DNA of 64,000 nt, from positions 1-64,000 of the forward strand of contig BDSI01000018.1 of NCBI GenBank assembly GCA_003117195.1, given 5' to 3'. The notes below the pieces were generated by a model, which saw only the letters and a program-made list of their open reading frames with translations, did not search any database and was not told the origin of the DNA. Position 1 is the stretch's first letter, and the number at the start of each line of letters is the position of its first letter. This DNA is from Eudorina sp. 2006-703-Eu-15. Its lineage: Eukaryota > Chlorophyta > Chlorophyceae > Chlamydomonadales > Volvocaceae. Below are positions 42,769 through 61,600 of the stretch, piece by piece. A program made the translations under genes and the position numbers.

Positions 42769-45700
42769 ATGACTGTTGAGGAGGCTCTCAGCCATGTAAG
42801 ATATAGTTTGTATGATAGGTTGCGCCGGTCTCTCAATGCACGAAGAAGTCCTGACCCCAAACACTGCCCCACAGGTGGGTACAGGGCCATTTCAGTGGAT
42901 GGTCCTCGGCGTATGCGGCCTTGCCAATGCTGCTGATGCCGTGGAAATCCTTTCGGTTGGCTTGATTGGTGCGGCTGCGGAGCTCGACCTAAACCTCACG
43001 GCTCAGCGCACTGGGGCGTTGAACGCCTGCATCTTCGTGGGCATGTTCCTGGTGGGTCTACCGGCACCTCATGTGATGGGGGCTGCGCATGCATGCAACT
43101 TTGTATTGGTGGTTTGGATATGGGCCGTGATAGGTAATGTCATCCGTACGGAACGTCCCTGTCACGCCACGTAGCACCCACACAGCGCGAAATCGACTTG
43201 GTTGCCGATCACCTATGTATTATTGTTTTCGACGGCTGGTCTTCGGCAGCGACGGTTTAGACACATTTGAATGCACAACCACATACTGTCGTTGTTGACA
43301 GTCTTTATGGACCCTTACCCCACCGCCATCCGAACCTGTCAGTCGCAGGCCATGTCGAGTTTCCCTGAGGCATGCTTGATGTTACATGCTTGGTCGCTGT
43401 CCCGTACTGCTGTTCCGTACTGTTGTCTCGTACTGCTGTACCATACTTGTCTACCGTCCGTCTCTGTTGCGTCCGACTCGACTCAGGGTGGCCTCAGCTG
43501 GGGTTTCATCGGTGACGTCATCGGCCGCAAGCGTTCGCTGGTGGTGGCTCTCGCGGTGAACGCGGTGTTCGGGTTCCTGTCCGCCTTCTCCACGAGCCTG
43601 TGGCACCTCATGGTGCTCAGGCTGCTGGCGGGCCTGGGCGTGGGCGGCTCGATGCCCGTGGTGTTCTCCCTCATGAGCGAGTTCTGCCCTCCCCACAGTC
43701 GGTGAGGGAGTGGGTGAGGGCGTGGGCGAGGGAGTGAAAAGATAATCCAGACGGGGCGAAGGCGGAGGCTGGAAGTAGGGGGTGTCGGCGCCCGCACGGG
43801 TTGCCCAACCGACTGCGCTTGTGATGGGCCTGGCGGTCCCGCAGCCAGGTTGACCTGGCGCGGATAGGCAGGGGCCTGGGCGCCATTCTCCCAGGGGGAT
43901 GCTTGCCTTGTTTGCGACTCTCGTCTCCTGCCTCGCACTGCTCTTTACCTCCGCTTCAGCGGCTTGTGAATGTAATGCATCCCGGTCGTACTCTACTGCC
44001 CGTGACCGTCATTGTCTTGATACACTCCCCCCCACCTTTGTCCCAACGCCAGCGGCAAGTTCATGGCCATGCTGGCATCCTTCTGGATGATTGGGTCCCT
44101 CTACTCGGCCTCCATGGGCTGGATCATCATACCTCACCTCGGGTGGCGCGTGTTCGTGGTGGTGGCAGCGCTGCCGGCGATGGCCTGTTGCGTGCTGATG
44201 GCCGCGCTTGTGCCGGAGAGCCCGCGCTACCTGACCATCATGGGTCGGGGCAGGGAGGCGGGGCAGGTGTGGGGCGGCCGGGGTGGGAGCGCTTTAAAAT
44301 GTGGGGACAGGCACCCAGCCCGGAATAGGGGACGTCCTCGGGGGACGGGTGATTGCTGTACACATCGCGAGCCTGTTTGGAGTCAAAAAGTTTGAGCACC
44401 ACAGGGGATGTGCCCTGTTGCCTTAAGAGAGCTTTCCACTTCGAGGACAGTCAGGGTTCGGGCGCACCAGCCTGCGGGGACAGCCTCCCGGTCGGCAGGG
44501 GTAGCCGTCCGCATGCGGCAGGGGTATCCGGTCTTGCCCATTCGCAAGCATTCGTGAGGCTCATAGGCTCCACGGACGAGGTGGGACGGGACATATTTCT
44601 GGGCTTGGCAACTTCTGACATGCCTCTCCCGCTCTTGCATGCGACCTACAGAAGGCATCCGTCCCCTGCGCCCGCTGTCCGGTGGCTTGCATGGCTGAGC
44701 CGTCCGTCCCACTGACTGTGCCCGCCTCCACATTTCACAGATTGAGGTCCATGGGCAGCGAACATCTCCCTTGCGCTCCCCGGATTTGCGCATCGGCGTC
44801 CTGCAGCTCTCGTCCGTGCCTGACCTGCTCCTCCCCATACGTGGGTGGGTGCCCCCGGGTGCCCTGCCCGCCCGCCCCGCAGGTGCTGCTGCGCATGTCC
44901 CGAGCCAACGACACCCACCTACCCGAGGACTTCGCCCTGCCTTCCTTCCACCACCGGGACCAGGACATTCTCGCGCACCGAGCCAACTTCCACACCGACG
45001 CCGCCGGTCACCCACACGCCGACGCTGTTGCAGTGCCGTACAGCGTCTCCGACGCGGCCGGCGCCAGCGTGCGCGGCACGCTGCGCCGCCTGCGCCGGGC
45101 CGTCTCAGCCGGTGCCGAACGGGCTTTCGGAGTGCTGCATACGCTGCTGAGCCCGCCGCTGCTGGCGTACACGTTGCCGCTGGCGGTGGCGTGGATCGGG
45201 CTGTGCGGCGGCTGGTACTGCACGGTGCTTTGGGTGCCGCGGTATTTCAAGGAGCGGGGCGCAACGGAGACTTCGGTGTACGGGGAGACCTTTGCGGTGT
45301 CCCTGGCCAACCTGCCAGGTGAGGGCGATGGGTGGGTGGTCACGCAGCCACCAAGGGTGGAACCAAACCCGTTTCGACACGCTCTACGACGATGTCCGCC
45401 GCAGTGTAGCAGGTCAGTCCCAAAGGCAGAGCGGACAGTCCCAAGGTCGAAACGGGCCGAGCAGCAAGGGTGGTGGATGCGGCAAGGCCAAGCTGGGACC
45501 CTTGCAGGGGGAAAAAGCCGAAGGGAACCTTGCTATCGGTTTTGCTGCATGAATCGAGGCCACTCCTCCTGGTACCGATACGGATACGGTAGCTGGGGCT
45601 GTTGAGTGTCGGGCGCATCCCCAGCAGCGTGGGTTACCTTAAAATCATCGTTCCTCCCCTTCGCCCCTGCCCCCGTGATCCCCATCTGCCCCCAGGCAAC

Positions 45701-46978
45701 ATGGCCAGTATCTGGATGGTGGACAGGTTGGGACGCCGCATGACGGCCTGCGTCTGCATGGCGGGGGCCTGCGTGTGCGCGCTGCTGTTCGCGGCGGCGC
45801 CGGCTCAGGGCGTGTGGCCGCTGGTGGCGGCGTGCGTGTTCAACGGCGTGTCGGTGGGCGGCTGGAACAGCCTGGACATGATCTCAGCGGAGCTGTACCC
45901 CACGTCGGTGAGAGAGGGAGGGAGTGGACTGGGAATACCTTCTCTCATGTATTAGACAGGCGACGGCGACCCATGGTTGAGCTGGTTGAACAGCCAGGAA
46001 GGGGACGAGGCGGAAACGGAGCCCGAGAGCGGGAGACCCGTTTGTGGGCCCGTGTTGCGGCCCGTGTACACACTGACCAAGGTTTACATTGCGGTGGTGG
46101 CGCAGTTGCCTTGTTCGCCGCCACTTTATATGTTAAGTTTGTTCATGCAAGTTATGTATGGTAAGTGTATCTGCACCTGGGCTGGGTCTGACGGGTTCTT
46201 TATCTAAACACTGATCAAGGCTGTCGCTCGTCGGCCCGTTCGAACGCTGACCCCACTGCGGCTGCCCGCACGGCGAGTCGCCGAGTCAGCCGCCGACTCC
46301 CTTTTGCGTCTGCCCCTTGCCCGTGGGTCCCGTAGCTGCGGTCCTCCGGGTTCGGGCTGCTCAACGCCATCGGCCGCGTGGCATCGTTCACAACTACGTA
46401 CGCAGCCGGGGCGCTGCTGAATGTGGCGCTGTGGGCTCCGCTGGTGGTGGCAGCGGTGCTGCTGGCGGCCGGCAGTGCGGCCATGTTGAGCCTGCCCGAA
46501 CCAGCCGGTGGGTTCTTGAGCCGCGTGCAGTCCAGCCTGCCATGCAGGTTGCGCGATCGATGCGATGTTTCCCGCCCTGCTCTGTCCATGCCACGCAAGA
46601 CGCAGCAGAGAAGCCGGACGAGGTGTTGGGTAGGGTATGCGTCCCTAGCCTTGATCGCCCAGAAGGTAGTCCTTCATGTTGCCCGTGATTGTGTGTTGAG
46701 GAGGACCACGTCTCACCACCTTCCGCGCTATGGATCCGACAGGCAAGCCGCTGGAGGACAACTTCTGCCAGGAGGACAAGGAGCAGGAGGGCGTACTGAG
46801 TGGCAGCCTCAGCGGCAGCGCGAGCAGCAGTCGGCATGGTCCACGGGGGGCCGGCGGGGGCGTCCACCGCAACGGAAGCTACGACGAGGAAGGCGGCGGG
46901 GTCCACGGCGACGCCGGCCAGAAGGAACAGACGCCCGAGAAGGTGGCTTTGCTGGCGACGGCGGACCGGATAGGTTGA
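42769..46978 (+). CDS. Major facilitator superfamily transporter, SV2-like
   Basis: Eight exons (42769-42795, 42875-43051, 43487-43701, 44053-44266, 44883-45318, 45696-45907, 46336-46507, 46743-46978) join in frame to 562 residues. The N-terminus MTVEEALSHVG.GPFQW is the SV2/organic-cation-type start. Motif A GDVIGRKR lies between helices 2 and 3 and is repeated as DRLGRR in the second half. PESPRYL follows helix 6, as in sugar/organic-ion porters. The central loop is long, charged and histidine-rich (about 225-310). After helix 12 the tail reads KPLEDN and is hydrophilic. Substrate cannot be read from the sequence. In-frame ATGs exist at 42727 and 42769; I chose the one that starts at the conserved block. 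The stop is at 46976-46978, convergent with MCM2. Confidence 0.88.
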
Positions 46979-48506
46979 TGCCTGTGCAGGCTGCCGGAAG
47001 ATTCAATGACAATGTGCGGCGACCAAGTCCATTTCTGGCATGCTGCCAGGCTAAGGAATCGTCGGGCTTAGGCACGATGTATCGATGATACCGATCTCTT
47101 CCCTGACACAAACCCATTTGCTGATCTGAGAATTCGCTGTCATCTGCCTGGTGCATGTGTGTTCGGATCGTCGAGAAGATCCTCACAGCTGGTACCTCGC
47201 TAATTCCAGATGCTCCCTTCATGACACTTGCTCAGGATCATCGGTCGGTTACGTGAATATTGTGGTGATCCCCGTGTCTGGGCTTCAAGTTCCAGATTCC
47301 TTAGGTGGCAGCTCATGCAGCCCAGCTGGCGCTCAGTGCATGCAGTGGTGCGGCGCCTTGCGGCGCGATCAACGCTGGGAGTGGGTTGTGACCTGTCTAT
47401 CTCGCCTAGAGATCAGTGCGGGTGTGTTGCTCGTTTTTGGTTGGAATCGTGAGCAAGGTCTGTACAACTCGCAGACAAGTTGAATTACGCTAGAACTCGT
47501 CTGGTATTAGTAAAGGAATCGGACCGCTGGGCGCTGTGTTAAGAGAAGAGACCCGCCAGGAAGGGAAGAACGCCTGCGGTGGTCGGCAAAATGCGGATCG
47601 CTGCGTTCGCGAGGCCGACAGGGGAGTTGATCTTATAATGCCGGTTGCATACGTCGAGGAGTTTTGGCTGAGGTCGATGGTTGAGCCATAACCACCGTCG
47701 TCCCTCGGATTGCAGGCCACGGGGGCCCTACGGTGGTGCCGCTAAGCTGCGACGTGTCAATCGGGTGCGCGAGGATGACGCACGAAGGTCACTTGCCGAC
47801 CTAGGTTGTTCTTTACGAATTTCTTTCAGCGAGTGCATTTACGCAGGCGTCTGCCAAGGGACGTGGTGCTCCACGTGGCTGTGAATCACTAGATTCGGTT
47901 CACTGCCGAGTACTTCATGATAACTTGGGGGCGTGAACCCTGAAAATGTCTCAAGCGCACAACATGCGTTACATGTCGAACCATATCAACCGACCATCCA
48001 GATAGTCGTCAATTCCCCAAGCAGGCGCATGATGCGCCCAATCAACGTGTTGCGCTAGCCAAAAGTGATTACCGTAACAAGCCCACGCCCATCGGTCAGC
48101 AACATGTTCAAATACCTGGATCCACAGGGTCACCCTGTCCAAAGTAAATTTGCTGCAGCGGGCGGCAGGTGTTAACAAGCAACGGTGACGGTCTTATCGT
48201 CCGCTATACGCGCCAGTCATCGTGCAGATGACGCACAGGAAAGGGTCACCGGCCCTAAGTAAGGCCCAAGTCAAGACATCAACTGTAATCGGGTAAGCTC
48301 ATCGAGCAGGATTTGCCGTTCTCAAACCGGCCCTGACAGCGCACGCATTGGCATGCCGGCGTCAACGAATTGCAACGCATCACTCCTGCAGCCTAAAGCC
48401 CCAGGGGGGCATCTGGGACCATCGCCGCTGCCTGGCTCGAAACCATCCAGCGCGCACTCGTAACTCCACGCAGCACCGCCCAGCCACCGCTACCAGACCC
48501 AGACCG
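46979..48506. other. Convergent 3' UTR region between MFS gene and MCM2
   Basis: No gene recognised. TTACA at 47969-47973 (TGTAA on the minus strand) lies 534 bases past the MCM2 stop and could end that transcript. Confidence 0.4.
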
Positions 48507-54965
<6,459 letters not shown>

Positions 54966-55446
54966 CTGTGCAATTGCGCACCCCTAGCTCAGTTGAAGCT
55001 GTTAATCAAATGGTTGGGTGAAACACCTTCGCGCACCATGGTTCGCGCCTTTTCTGAGAGTGCGGAACGCTCAACTCAGAGGCGTCAGACTATTGTTTAT
55101 ACTCAACACGACTTTCAAAGTATCAGTCAAAAACGTTCCGATGTACTTAAGCAAAAATGTAGCGTCAGTTTGTATTATAGGAAGAATTCAGGATATCTGT
55201 GAAATTTGCTGTCAGGACTTTACAAATGTAAAACATTCGGGTGTCATACAGGATTGATGTCAACGGCATGTTTTGCAATCGGAGGGGTCCGGACGGCCTT
55301 GGTTTTCGCGCCAACTTTGATGTCGTACGAAGTCTTGGTTTTTGGCGCTCATAAATGGCAATTCAGACTTGTCTAATGTCTTGTAAATTAGTTTAGATAG
55401 AGTCAAGGACTTAACCTGTTTGGACCCGCTGATAGCACTGTCGCGC

Positions 55447-55532
55447 CCAGAGGGAGGGCAGACACTTCCCATGCCGTACCGATTTCGGTGAGGACCTGCA
55501 TGGCAAGTCCGCATCGGACGGGATTCAAAGCT
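55447..55532 (+). repeat. 86-bp inverted repeat, left arm
   Basis: Exact reverse complement of 58220-58305 by direct reading. It starts CCAGAGGGAGGGCAG and ends GGGATTCAAAGCT. The flanks do not match beyond a few bases and no target duplication was seen. Confidence 0.88.
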
Positions 55533-56210
55533 AATTTATGGTATAAAGGCTATCGCAAGGTGTAATAAAATGCAATCGGAACCTCAATCGATGACACAAA
55601 TTTCTATGTTTGGTCCCGGCCTGAAGTATACCGTGTTTTGTCTATCCAAGGCGTCAGGTCACTAGTAGAAGTATACTGCATAACATGAAAAGGTCATTTT
55701 GTGGTGGGTGCGACAAAAAGTCAGCCAGGCTGTCCATTTTGGAGCATGCTGGTGCTGTAACGCCCTATGCGCTGAGAAGCGCTCAATGCCACTTTGACAG
55801 TTGCTTACATGTATATAAAGGGTCACAATTGCGGGGTGATTGCCTTACTCCCGCTTATTTCCTGGCGCTCCGGGCTACCGCAGCGTAGGGAAAGGTGCCG
55901 ACGCCCGCACCGCGTTCCCACCCAAACGCCCCCCCCCCAGAAACGCCCCCCACACCCTTGCCGACAGGCCAGCCCCCATCGAAAATTTAAAGCATTAAAC
56001 AACACCAACGTGAACAAACTCAGTACGCCACATCTCCACTACTATCCCCTCATTACAAGACGTTTACACCTGCAAGCCAATAATTGCATGACGTTTACAC
56101 CCGCAAGCCATTTACCAATGCACGAGCCATCCTGCCACTTGCAGTACCAAGTACCTCGGTCACTCACACGGTTACGATACACCGCCCCCCTGCCTGCTAT
56201 GTCATAATGC

Positions 56211-57383
56211 TCAGTTGGCAAGACAGCCGTGTGCATGTACGTACACTGGCCACACAATGAAATGCTGTACCTGTACCACATTGTCAGGGCATGCAACCAC
56301 ATTGATGAGGGGCATTGCAACGCAGACTGCGAGTTCCACAATCACCCAAACGACAATCCCCTGACAGCACGGTTTCCCCGCTCTGAGTTCGTGGCAGACC
56401 CAGGCGCGCTCCCGGGCTAAGAGCTCCGGCCAGAGCCGGAACAGCCCGCGCTGACGACGGCCTGGCAGCTGGTTACTGGCAATATTATCAAGGCACGCCT
56501 TGTGTGCGCCCCACCCGTCCTCGCGGCCTGTGCACGCGTTATGAACGCACGCCAGCGCCCCACACGCCGCCTTGAACCGCTCCTTGACGCTGCCACCTTG
56601 GTAAGCAACGAAAGCCTCTGGGACCCTACGAGCCGTATCAAAGCTGTCACCGAACGCCGTAGCTGCAAGAAGTGCGTACAGCACGACGCCTTCCTGATCC
56701 TTGAACACACTGTCACCCTTCCAGCCAGCATAAAACGCAGGGCTGCCATTGGAGATGGTGGCAGCCACGGGGGCCGCCGCCAAGGCCTCTGTTGCCGGCG
56801 GCTCCCACTCAAAGTCGGGCGGCCCTAATGAAGGAGAGGGGGATCCGGGGGACGGCGGCTGCGGCGGCGACCCCAGCTGGTGTTGCTGTTGCTGCTGCAG
56901 CTGCTGCTGAGGCGGCATCGGTAAAGGTTGACTTGGCCACACATGCCCCGAGTACCCGGCACCAAGCTGATTCTGTTGCAGAAACTGTTGGGGCTGGGGA
57001 TTGGGCTGGGGTTGGGGCTGGGGTTGGGGCTGGGGCTGGGGATGGAGCTGGAGCTGGGGCTGGGGATGCAACTGCGCAGACTGTCTGAGTACATCCTGGC
57101 AAACGGGACATACGACCGCCGGTCGCTTGCTATCCAAGGCCAAACAGGTGACAGCCACAGAGACACCATCGAGGAGGACGATGTGCCCATTCGTGGTGGT
57201 TTTCGGGTAGAGACAGTACCTTCCCCTGCTGTCCCTGAACGAAAGGGACCGCGCACCGACATGCCCGACGCACACGCAGTCGACGCGCTTAGCAAACAGG
57301 CCTCCGCGGAACCCGCTGCGTCTGCGCTGTTTTGGGCGTCTGCGTGTGGGAGAGAGGATAACAGAATAATCGGCGACCCACAA
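56211..57383 (-). CDS. Q/P-rich hypothetical ORF between inverted repeats
   Basis: A single uninterrupted 390-residue frame, starting at 57383. It has a basic N-terminus, a VVCPVCQDVL cysteine pair, a low-complexity PQPQPQ tract with poly-Q (coded by the G-rich repeat at 56990-57070), and a C-terminal half with several cysteines (ACGALACVHNACTG). I recognise no family. The GC-rich repeat can keep a frame open by chance, and no transposase motif (DDE/RNase H) is visible. It may be a lineage gene or passenger cargo of the inverted-repeat unit. Confidence 0.35.
   Translation of the reverse strand: MWVADYSVILSPTRRRPKQRRRSGFRGGLFAKRVDCVCVGHVGARSLSFRDSRGRYCLYPKTTTNGHIVLLDGVSVAVTCLALDSKRPAVVCPVCQDVLRQSAQLHPQPQLQLHPQPQPQPQPQPQPNPQPQQFLQQNQLGAGYSGHVWPSQPLPMPPQQQLQQQQQHQLGSPPQPPSPGSPSPSLGPPDFEWEPPATEALAAAPVAATISNGSPAFYAGWKGDSVFKDQEGVVLYALLAATAFGDSFDTARRVPEAFVAYQGGSVKERFKAACGALACVHNACTGREDGWGAHKACLDNIASNQLPGRRQRGLFRLWPELLARERAWVCHELRAGKPCCQGIVVWVIVELAVCVAMPLINVVACPDNVVQVQHFIVWPVYVHAHGCLAN
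56990..57070 (+). repeat. GGGGCT/GGGGTT repeat, G-quadruplex-prone
   Basis: More than ten runs of three or four G separated by two or three bases on the plus strand, inside the minus-strand ORF above. Confidence 0.8.
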
Positions 57384-58219
57384 CCGCTTTCGGGCAGCAC
57401 AGATTGGTCAGGCAGCACCTTACCCTGCCTTTGGGCGTGCTCCTTTGTCCCCATGCTCATCCTCGGGCCCCAAAGAACGGTCGTCATCGGGTCCCGAGGA
57501 GTAGTCTGGTCCGCTGGGTGGGGGGGGGTTTACCTACGATACACGCACCGGCTTCGGGTGGGCGTTCTGTGGTGCACTAATCCGCCTACAACAGTCTAGG
57601 TTGTAGCCTATACACCCGGCACTCACCCGGTGAAGGCATGGATCTGCTCCAAGCAGGCTGTTCTCGCGCTGACGTCCATGCCCATCATTGCCCCCGACCT
57701 GGCGGATTTTCCTACAATGCACCGCGATCTTATAATTAATGTAAAAACTTTGAGGGTTTGACAGTATTTTCCGCGCGAAATATTACCTAATGCTGGTCTG
57801 ACAACAAAGAACGCGTTGGCGGGACTTGCCTGCTCCGGAGGGCCCAGCGCCGGTTGAGCCCTACTTGACGGTCCGTGCCGGTCGGTTACATGCCTCGCTA
57901 GCTGACTTAGGGATTATTGTTGTCAGTTAGACTGTTTAGCTGTAATTTGCGCCGGTTAGAGGGCCAATCTGTGGGGTCCTGGTGGAGAACTTGTTGGCGG
58001 CAATGTTGAGGTCCCCGGCAACCTAAGTCACGCCCGGTGGCTACAAGTTGTAAAAAATTGCTACTGGTCAATTGAGAACGTTCTTTGGTTTACGGACAGC
58101 CCTCTATGGTAGGAAACAATAGACTTCTGATAGATGTAGGTTGTCAAAAAACGATGTTGCATGAATCGTAAAACAAAATAGCAGGACCTGCTCAAAATGT
58201 TTGCCTCTTGTGGGACCTA

Positions 58220-58305
58220 AGCTTTGAATCCCGTCCGATGCGGACTTGCCATGCAGGTCCTCACCGAAATCGGTACGGCATGGGAAGTGTCTGCCCTCCC
58301 TCTGG
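58220..58305 (-). repeat. 86-bp inverted repeat, right arm
   Basis: Reverse-complement partner of 55447-55532, separated from it by about 2.7 kb. Confidence 0.88.
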
Positions 58306-58660
58306 TCGCGCCCATGTTCGTGTTACAAAGTATGAACTTATCGACCACACTACAGACAGCCTTCTCTCAGTCGCAGCCCTAGAGCCAATATCCCGCATCA
58401 GCCATCAGAACAGAAAGACTGCCCATCATCAAAATACCCAAAAACGTCCTTCGGTCGACAATGCATTTGCCTTGTTGTCAAGCCGCTAAAACACAACGGA
58501 CCTCCTGTTATCTGACCCCCGGCCTCGCATCATGTAACCTGGCACAACAGGTTTGAGCAATGCTTCGGCCATCCGCCTATCAAAATATGTCCGCATCCAC
58601 ATTCGCACGAAGACCGCCGAACCGTGCACTTGAGCCTCCCAGATTTTAACGTGCTCCTCA

Positions 58661-61600
58661 TCACTTCAGCGGCCGCATGCCAGCAGGCGAGTACTGTTTG
58701 GGCACCAGCGCGTCCCGGAAGACGTAAAGCTGGTATGACGACGGCGCGTGGGTGTGGTGGCCGTACCTGCGCATGCGGCAAAAAGGCAACGTGAGATTCA
58801 GTACGTAGACCCACAGACACCATTACCAGTTGCAAGACGGCTCAAGCCCTGAAACGTCCACCATCCCTGTCGCCCAACATCGCGGCCTGCTATTCCCGCT
58901 CCGATTGCGGTTGGTTTGTGCGTGCTCTGACTCGGCATACGCATTTGTGAAACACAGCAGTCCCGCCGCATCAACCCAGCAACTGACCAGTGGACCGAGT
59001 CCACGTCGTCGCCCTCCTTGAACACGCGCAGCTCGCCGCCGTGCGCATCCTCCAGTAGCGCCTGGTACTTCTCCAACTCCTTCAGCTCATCGGCGCTGTA
59101 AGACTCCGGCGAGCTCTTCGCGGCGTACAGCAAGGCCTCTGCAGCGGTTGTCGACGGATGGTATTTAGGCATTAGTGAGGTCATCAGGGAGGCCATACAT
59201 CCACACAGGAACCAAACCTTGATGCCCTGAATATGGCTATTCGACCAGGGGGGGGGTAGGGAAGTTATTTCCTGAACACATCCTATGAAGTTGTTTTTGG
59301 ACCCCCCAAACCGACCGACCGACCCTGCCGTACGGTTCCGGAGCAGAAGTCTGCCGTACATCCTCAAATCTTCACCAAATCGAACCGGAAAAACGCCTGT
59401 TGGCTCCTATATGCATTTTCTATTTATTCCAATTAATATAGGAGCGAACGCACGCATCGCAACTTGTCGTCAGTGGCGCCACACACCCTCGGCCCATCCC
59501 CATCCGGAGGCGGGCAATAAACGCACGTTCTCGCAGGTTTTCCGCACCGCATTAAATACTTCATCGGCGTGGCCATGGCGTGACCGTTGCGCAGTGCACA
59601 GAGGCCAAGTTAAGTGTCTGTACGTCAGGACGCATGCCCTTAACCCCAACCCTACAAAAGCAAAGTCTTGGCCCGACCAGGGCCTGAATCTCGTTCATTG
59701 GGAATGCGTTCAGAGTACCGTTGAAGCAAAACGCCTTGATGTCCGGGCAGGCGGGGCCTGGGAACCTTGCCTCTCCGAAGTCAGCGTGCGCTTCTACACG
59801 CCGTGAACCCTGGCCCGGCCCCCACGGCTCCCACGCCCGCCGCGGACCCTGCCTCGGCTACCCCTGCCACGCCTTCCCCTGGCTTGACCATGCGGCTCAT
59901 CTGCCCCAGAATCGGGCGGTGCAGCTGGCCCAGCGGCCGGCTCGTTGGCGGGCTCAGCACCCGGCTCGGTGGCATTGGCACCTTCCCCGGCATCCTGGCC
60001 AGCACTGCCGTCACCCCCAATCAGCTTTGCCCAAAACTTTGAAGCGGCCCCCCCAGAACATTGGCCCCGCGTTTGAGCTCGGCTATCCGGCGAAAATGCG
60101 TTTCGCCTGGACGCGGTCCTGCTGTAGCGACCTTTTCTGCTTGCAATCTATGCTGTTGAAGTGCGCGGCCCACTTGTGAGAAGGGGTGTTCGCAGGAAGA
60201 CACTTGCCGCAGCCCTCCCGACATGGAACTAGTTGAGTAGTCTTTGCGGCACTTCCAGATGCATCATTTTTGTCTTCTATATTGTCACGATCTCGTTTGC
60301 GCAGCTGGGGCTCGTCAGCATTCATCTTTGCGGGGATGGGCTATCGCCATAGGGATGCCTCAGGTAAGGTGACCGACGCATTAAGTCTATGACTTGTCTG
60401 AATAGCGCAAATGAAAGAGCTCAATGAGAGGAATCGTTTCATCTAATTTTCAGCTCAAAACTCGCAACATGGAAGAAGTTTCAGAAGGGTCCTCCGAAAC
60501 CTCCCAGACCCCCGACCCCGACCGACCGACCGCTGCCGTACGCCAAACTTTGGAGAAGCCGTACGTATTATTCCCTGAGCCAATCCAAGTAATTTTTTAA
60601 TATTATTAAAGGCCTTAATTAGTACAAAGTAAGTCAGGATATGCTCAGTTATTCTGCTTTCTACCCCCCCCCCTGATTCGACGAGATTATTCATGATGAG
60701 GCGGCGCCCACTCATGCCAAAGCAGCCACGCATTTCCCCTGCTGAAACGCTATCACATCAACGCTGAACAATGCGCACACATCCTGTGGTGGCCGAACTC
60801 CTGTGCCCAAACACTATGTAATGTTCAGTCGACCACGGGACCTGGTTGACAAGTGGTGCATGGATCGAGGAGTGGACGAGCTCCTTACGTTCAAGGACAT
60901 GCGTGCTCTATTGCATAGCGCACACCACAATTTGCAATTGCCTGCTGAAGGTTGCGCGATAGTAGGCCACCTGCCCGCCCACTTGCCGACAGCATGGCAC
61001 AGCAGTCCTGTCTGTCCAAGCCTTAGCCCTCACTCACCCGTAGCCTCCGGCCAGAACTGGAAGGAGTGGAACGCCCGCAGTGCCTTCAGCACAACTTCCT
61101 TGCGCTCCTCCGGCGCCAGCGCGGTCAGCGACACCTCGTTGAAGCCCCTGCAAAGGTGTCAGTCAGAACCGAGTCAGCTGGCTCCTGGTTCCGTGCTCCG
61201 GCTCCATTATTCCATGCACCCCAAAAGACGCTCATTACACACGCCCAACGTCGCAACGTGCAGAGTATGCAGGTGATCTCCAGACCTGGAAGGGACCGTC
61301 ACGAAAGAGGGCCGCCTCCAAGCAGATGCACGCACACTCCACGGTAACGCGCGCACAGACACACACAAACACACCCCAGTTTTTCACACATCCCAGGTCC
61401 ACTCCCGTGACCAGGACAGTGCGCTTAGCCTGTTGGTGAAACCTGAAGGAACGCCTGATGGTGCTGTACTGCCGCCATCGGACAAAGGTGCCCTATGGTT
61501 TTGGTGGTACATCACCAACGCAGTCCATCCTTTTGTGCCCACCTCGCCAGGGCGATGAAGAGGTCCCCGCGCTCGTGCTCAAACTTGGAAAAGGCAGCAA

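Larger units (their letters stand above)
54966..58660. other. Repeat-rich region upstream of MCM2
   Basis: AT-richer than neighbouring genes. It holds the 86-bp inverted-repeat pair and the Q/P-rich ORF listed separately. The missing MCM2 first exon and promoter should be here or have been displaced by these repeats. A TTACA at 58323-58327 could end the next minus-strand gene. Confidence 0.45.

Noticed and set aside
55447..55532. tRNA or tRNA-derived SINE in the 86-bp inverted repeat
   Set aside because: A GGATTCAAA stretch faintly resembles a B box, but no cloverleaf could be drawn with consistent stems.
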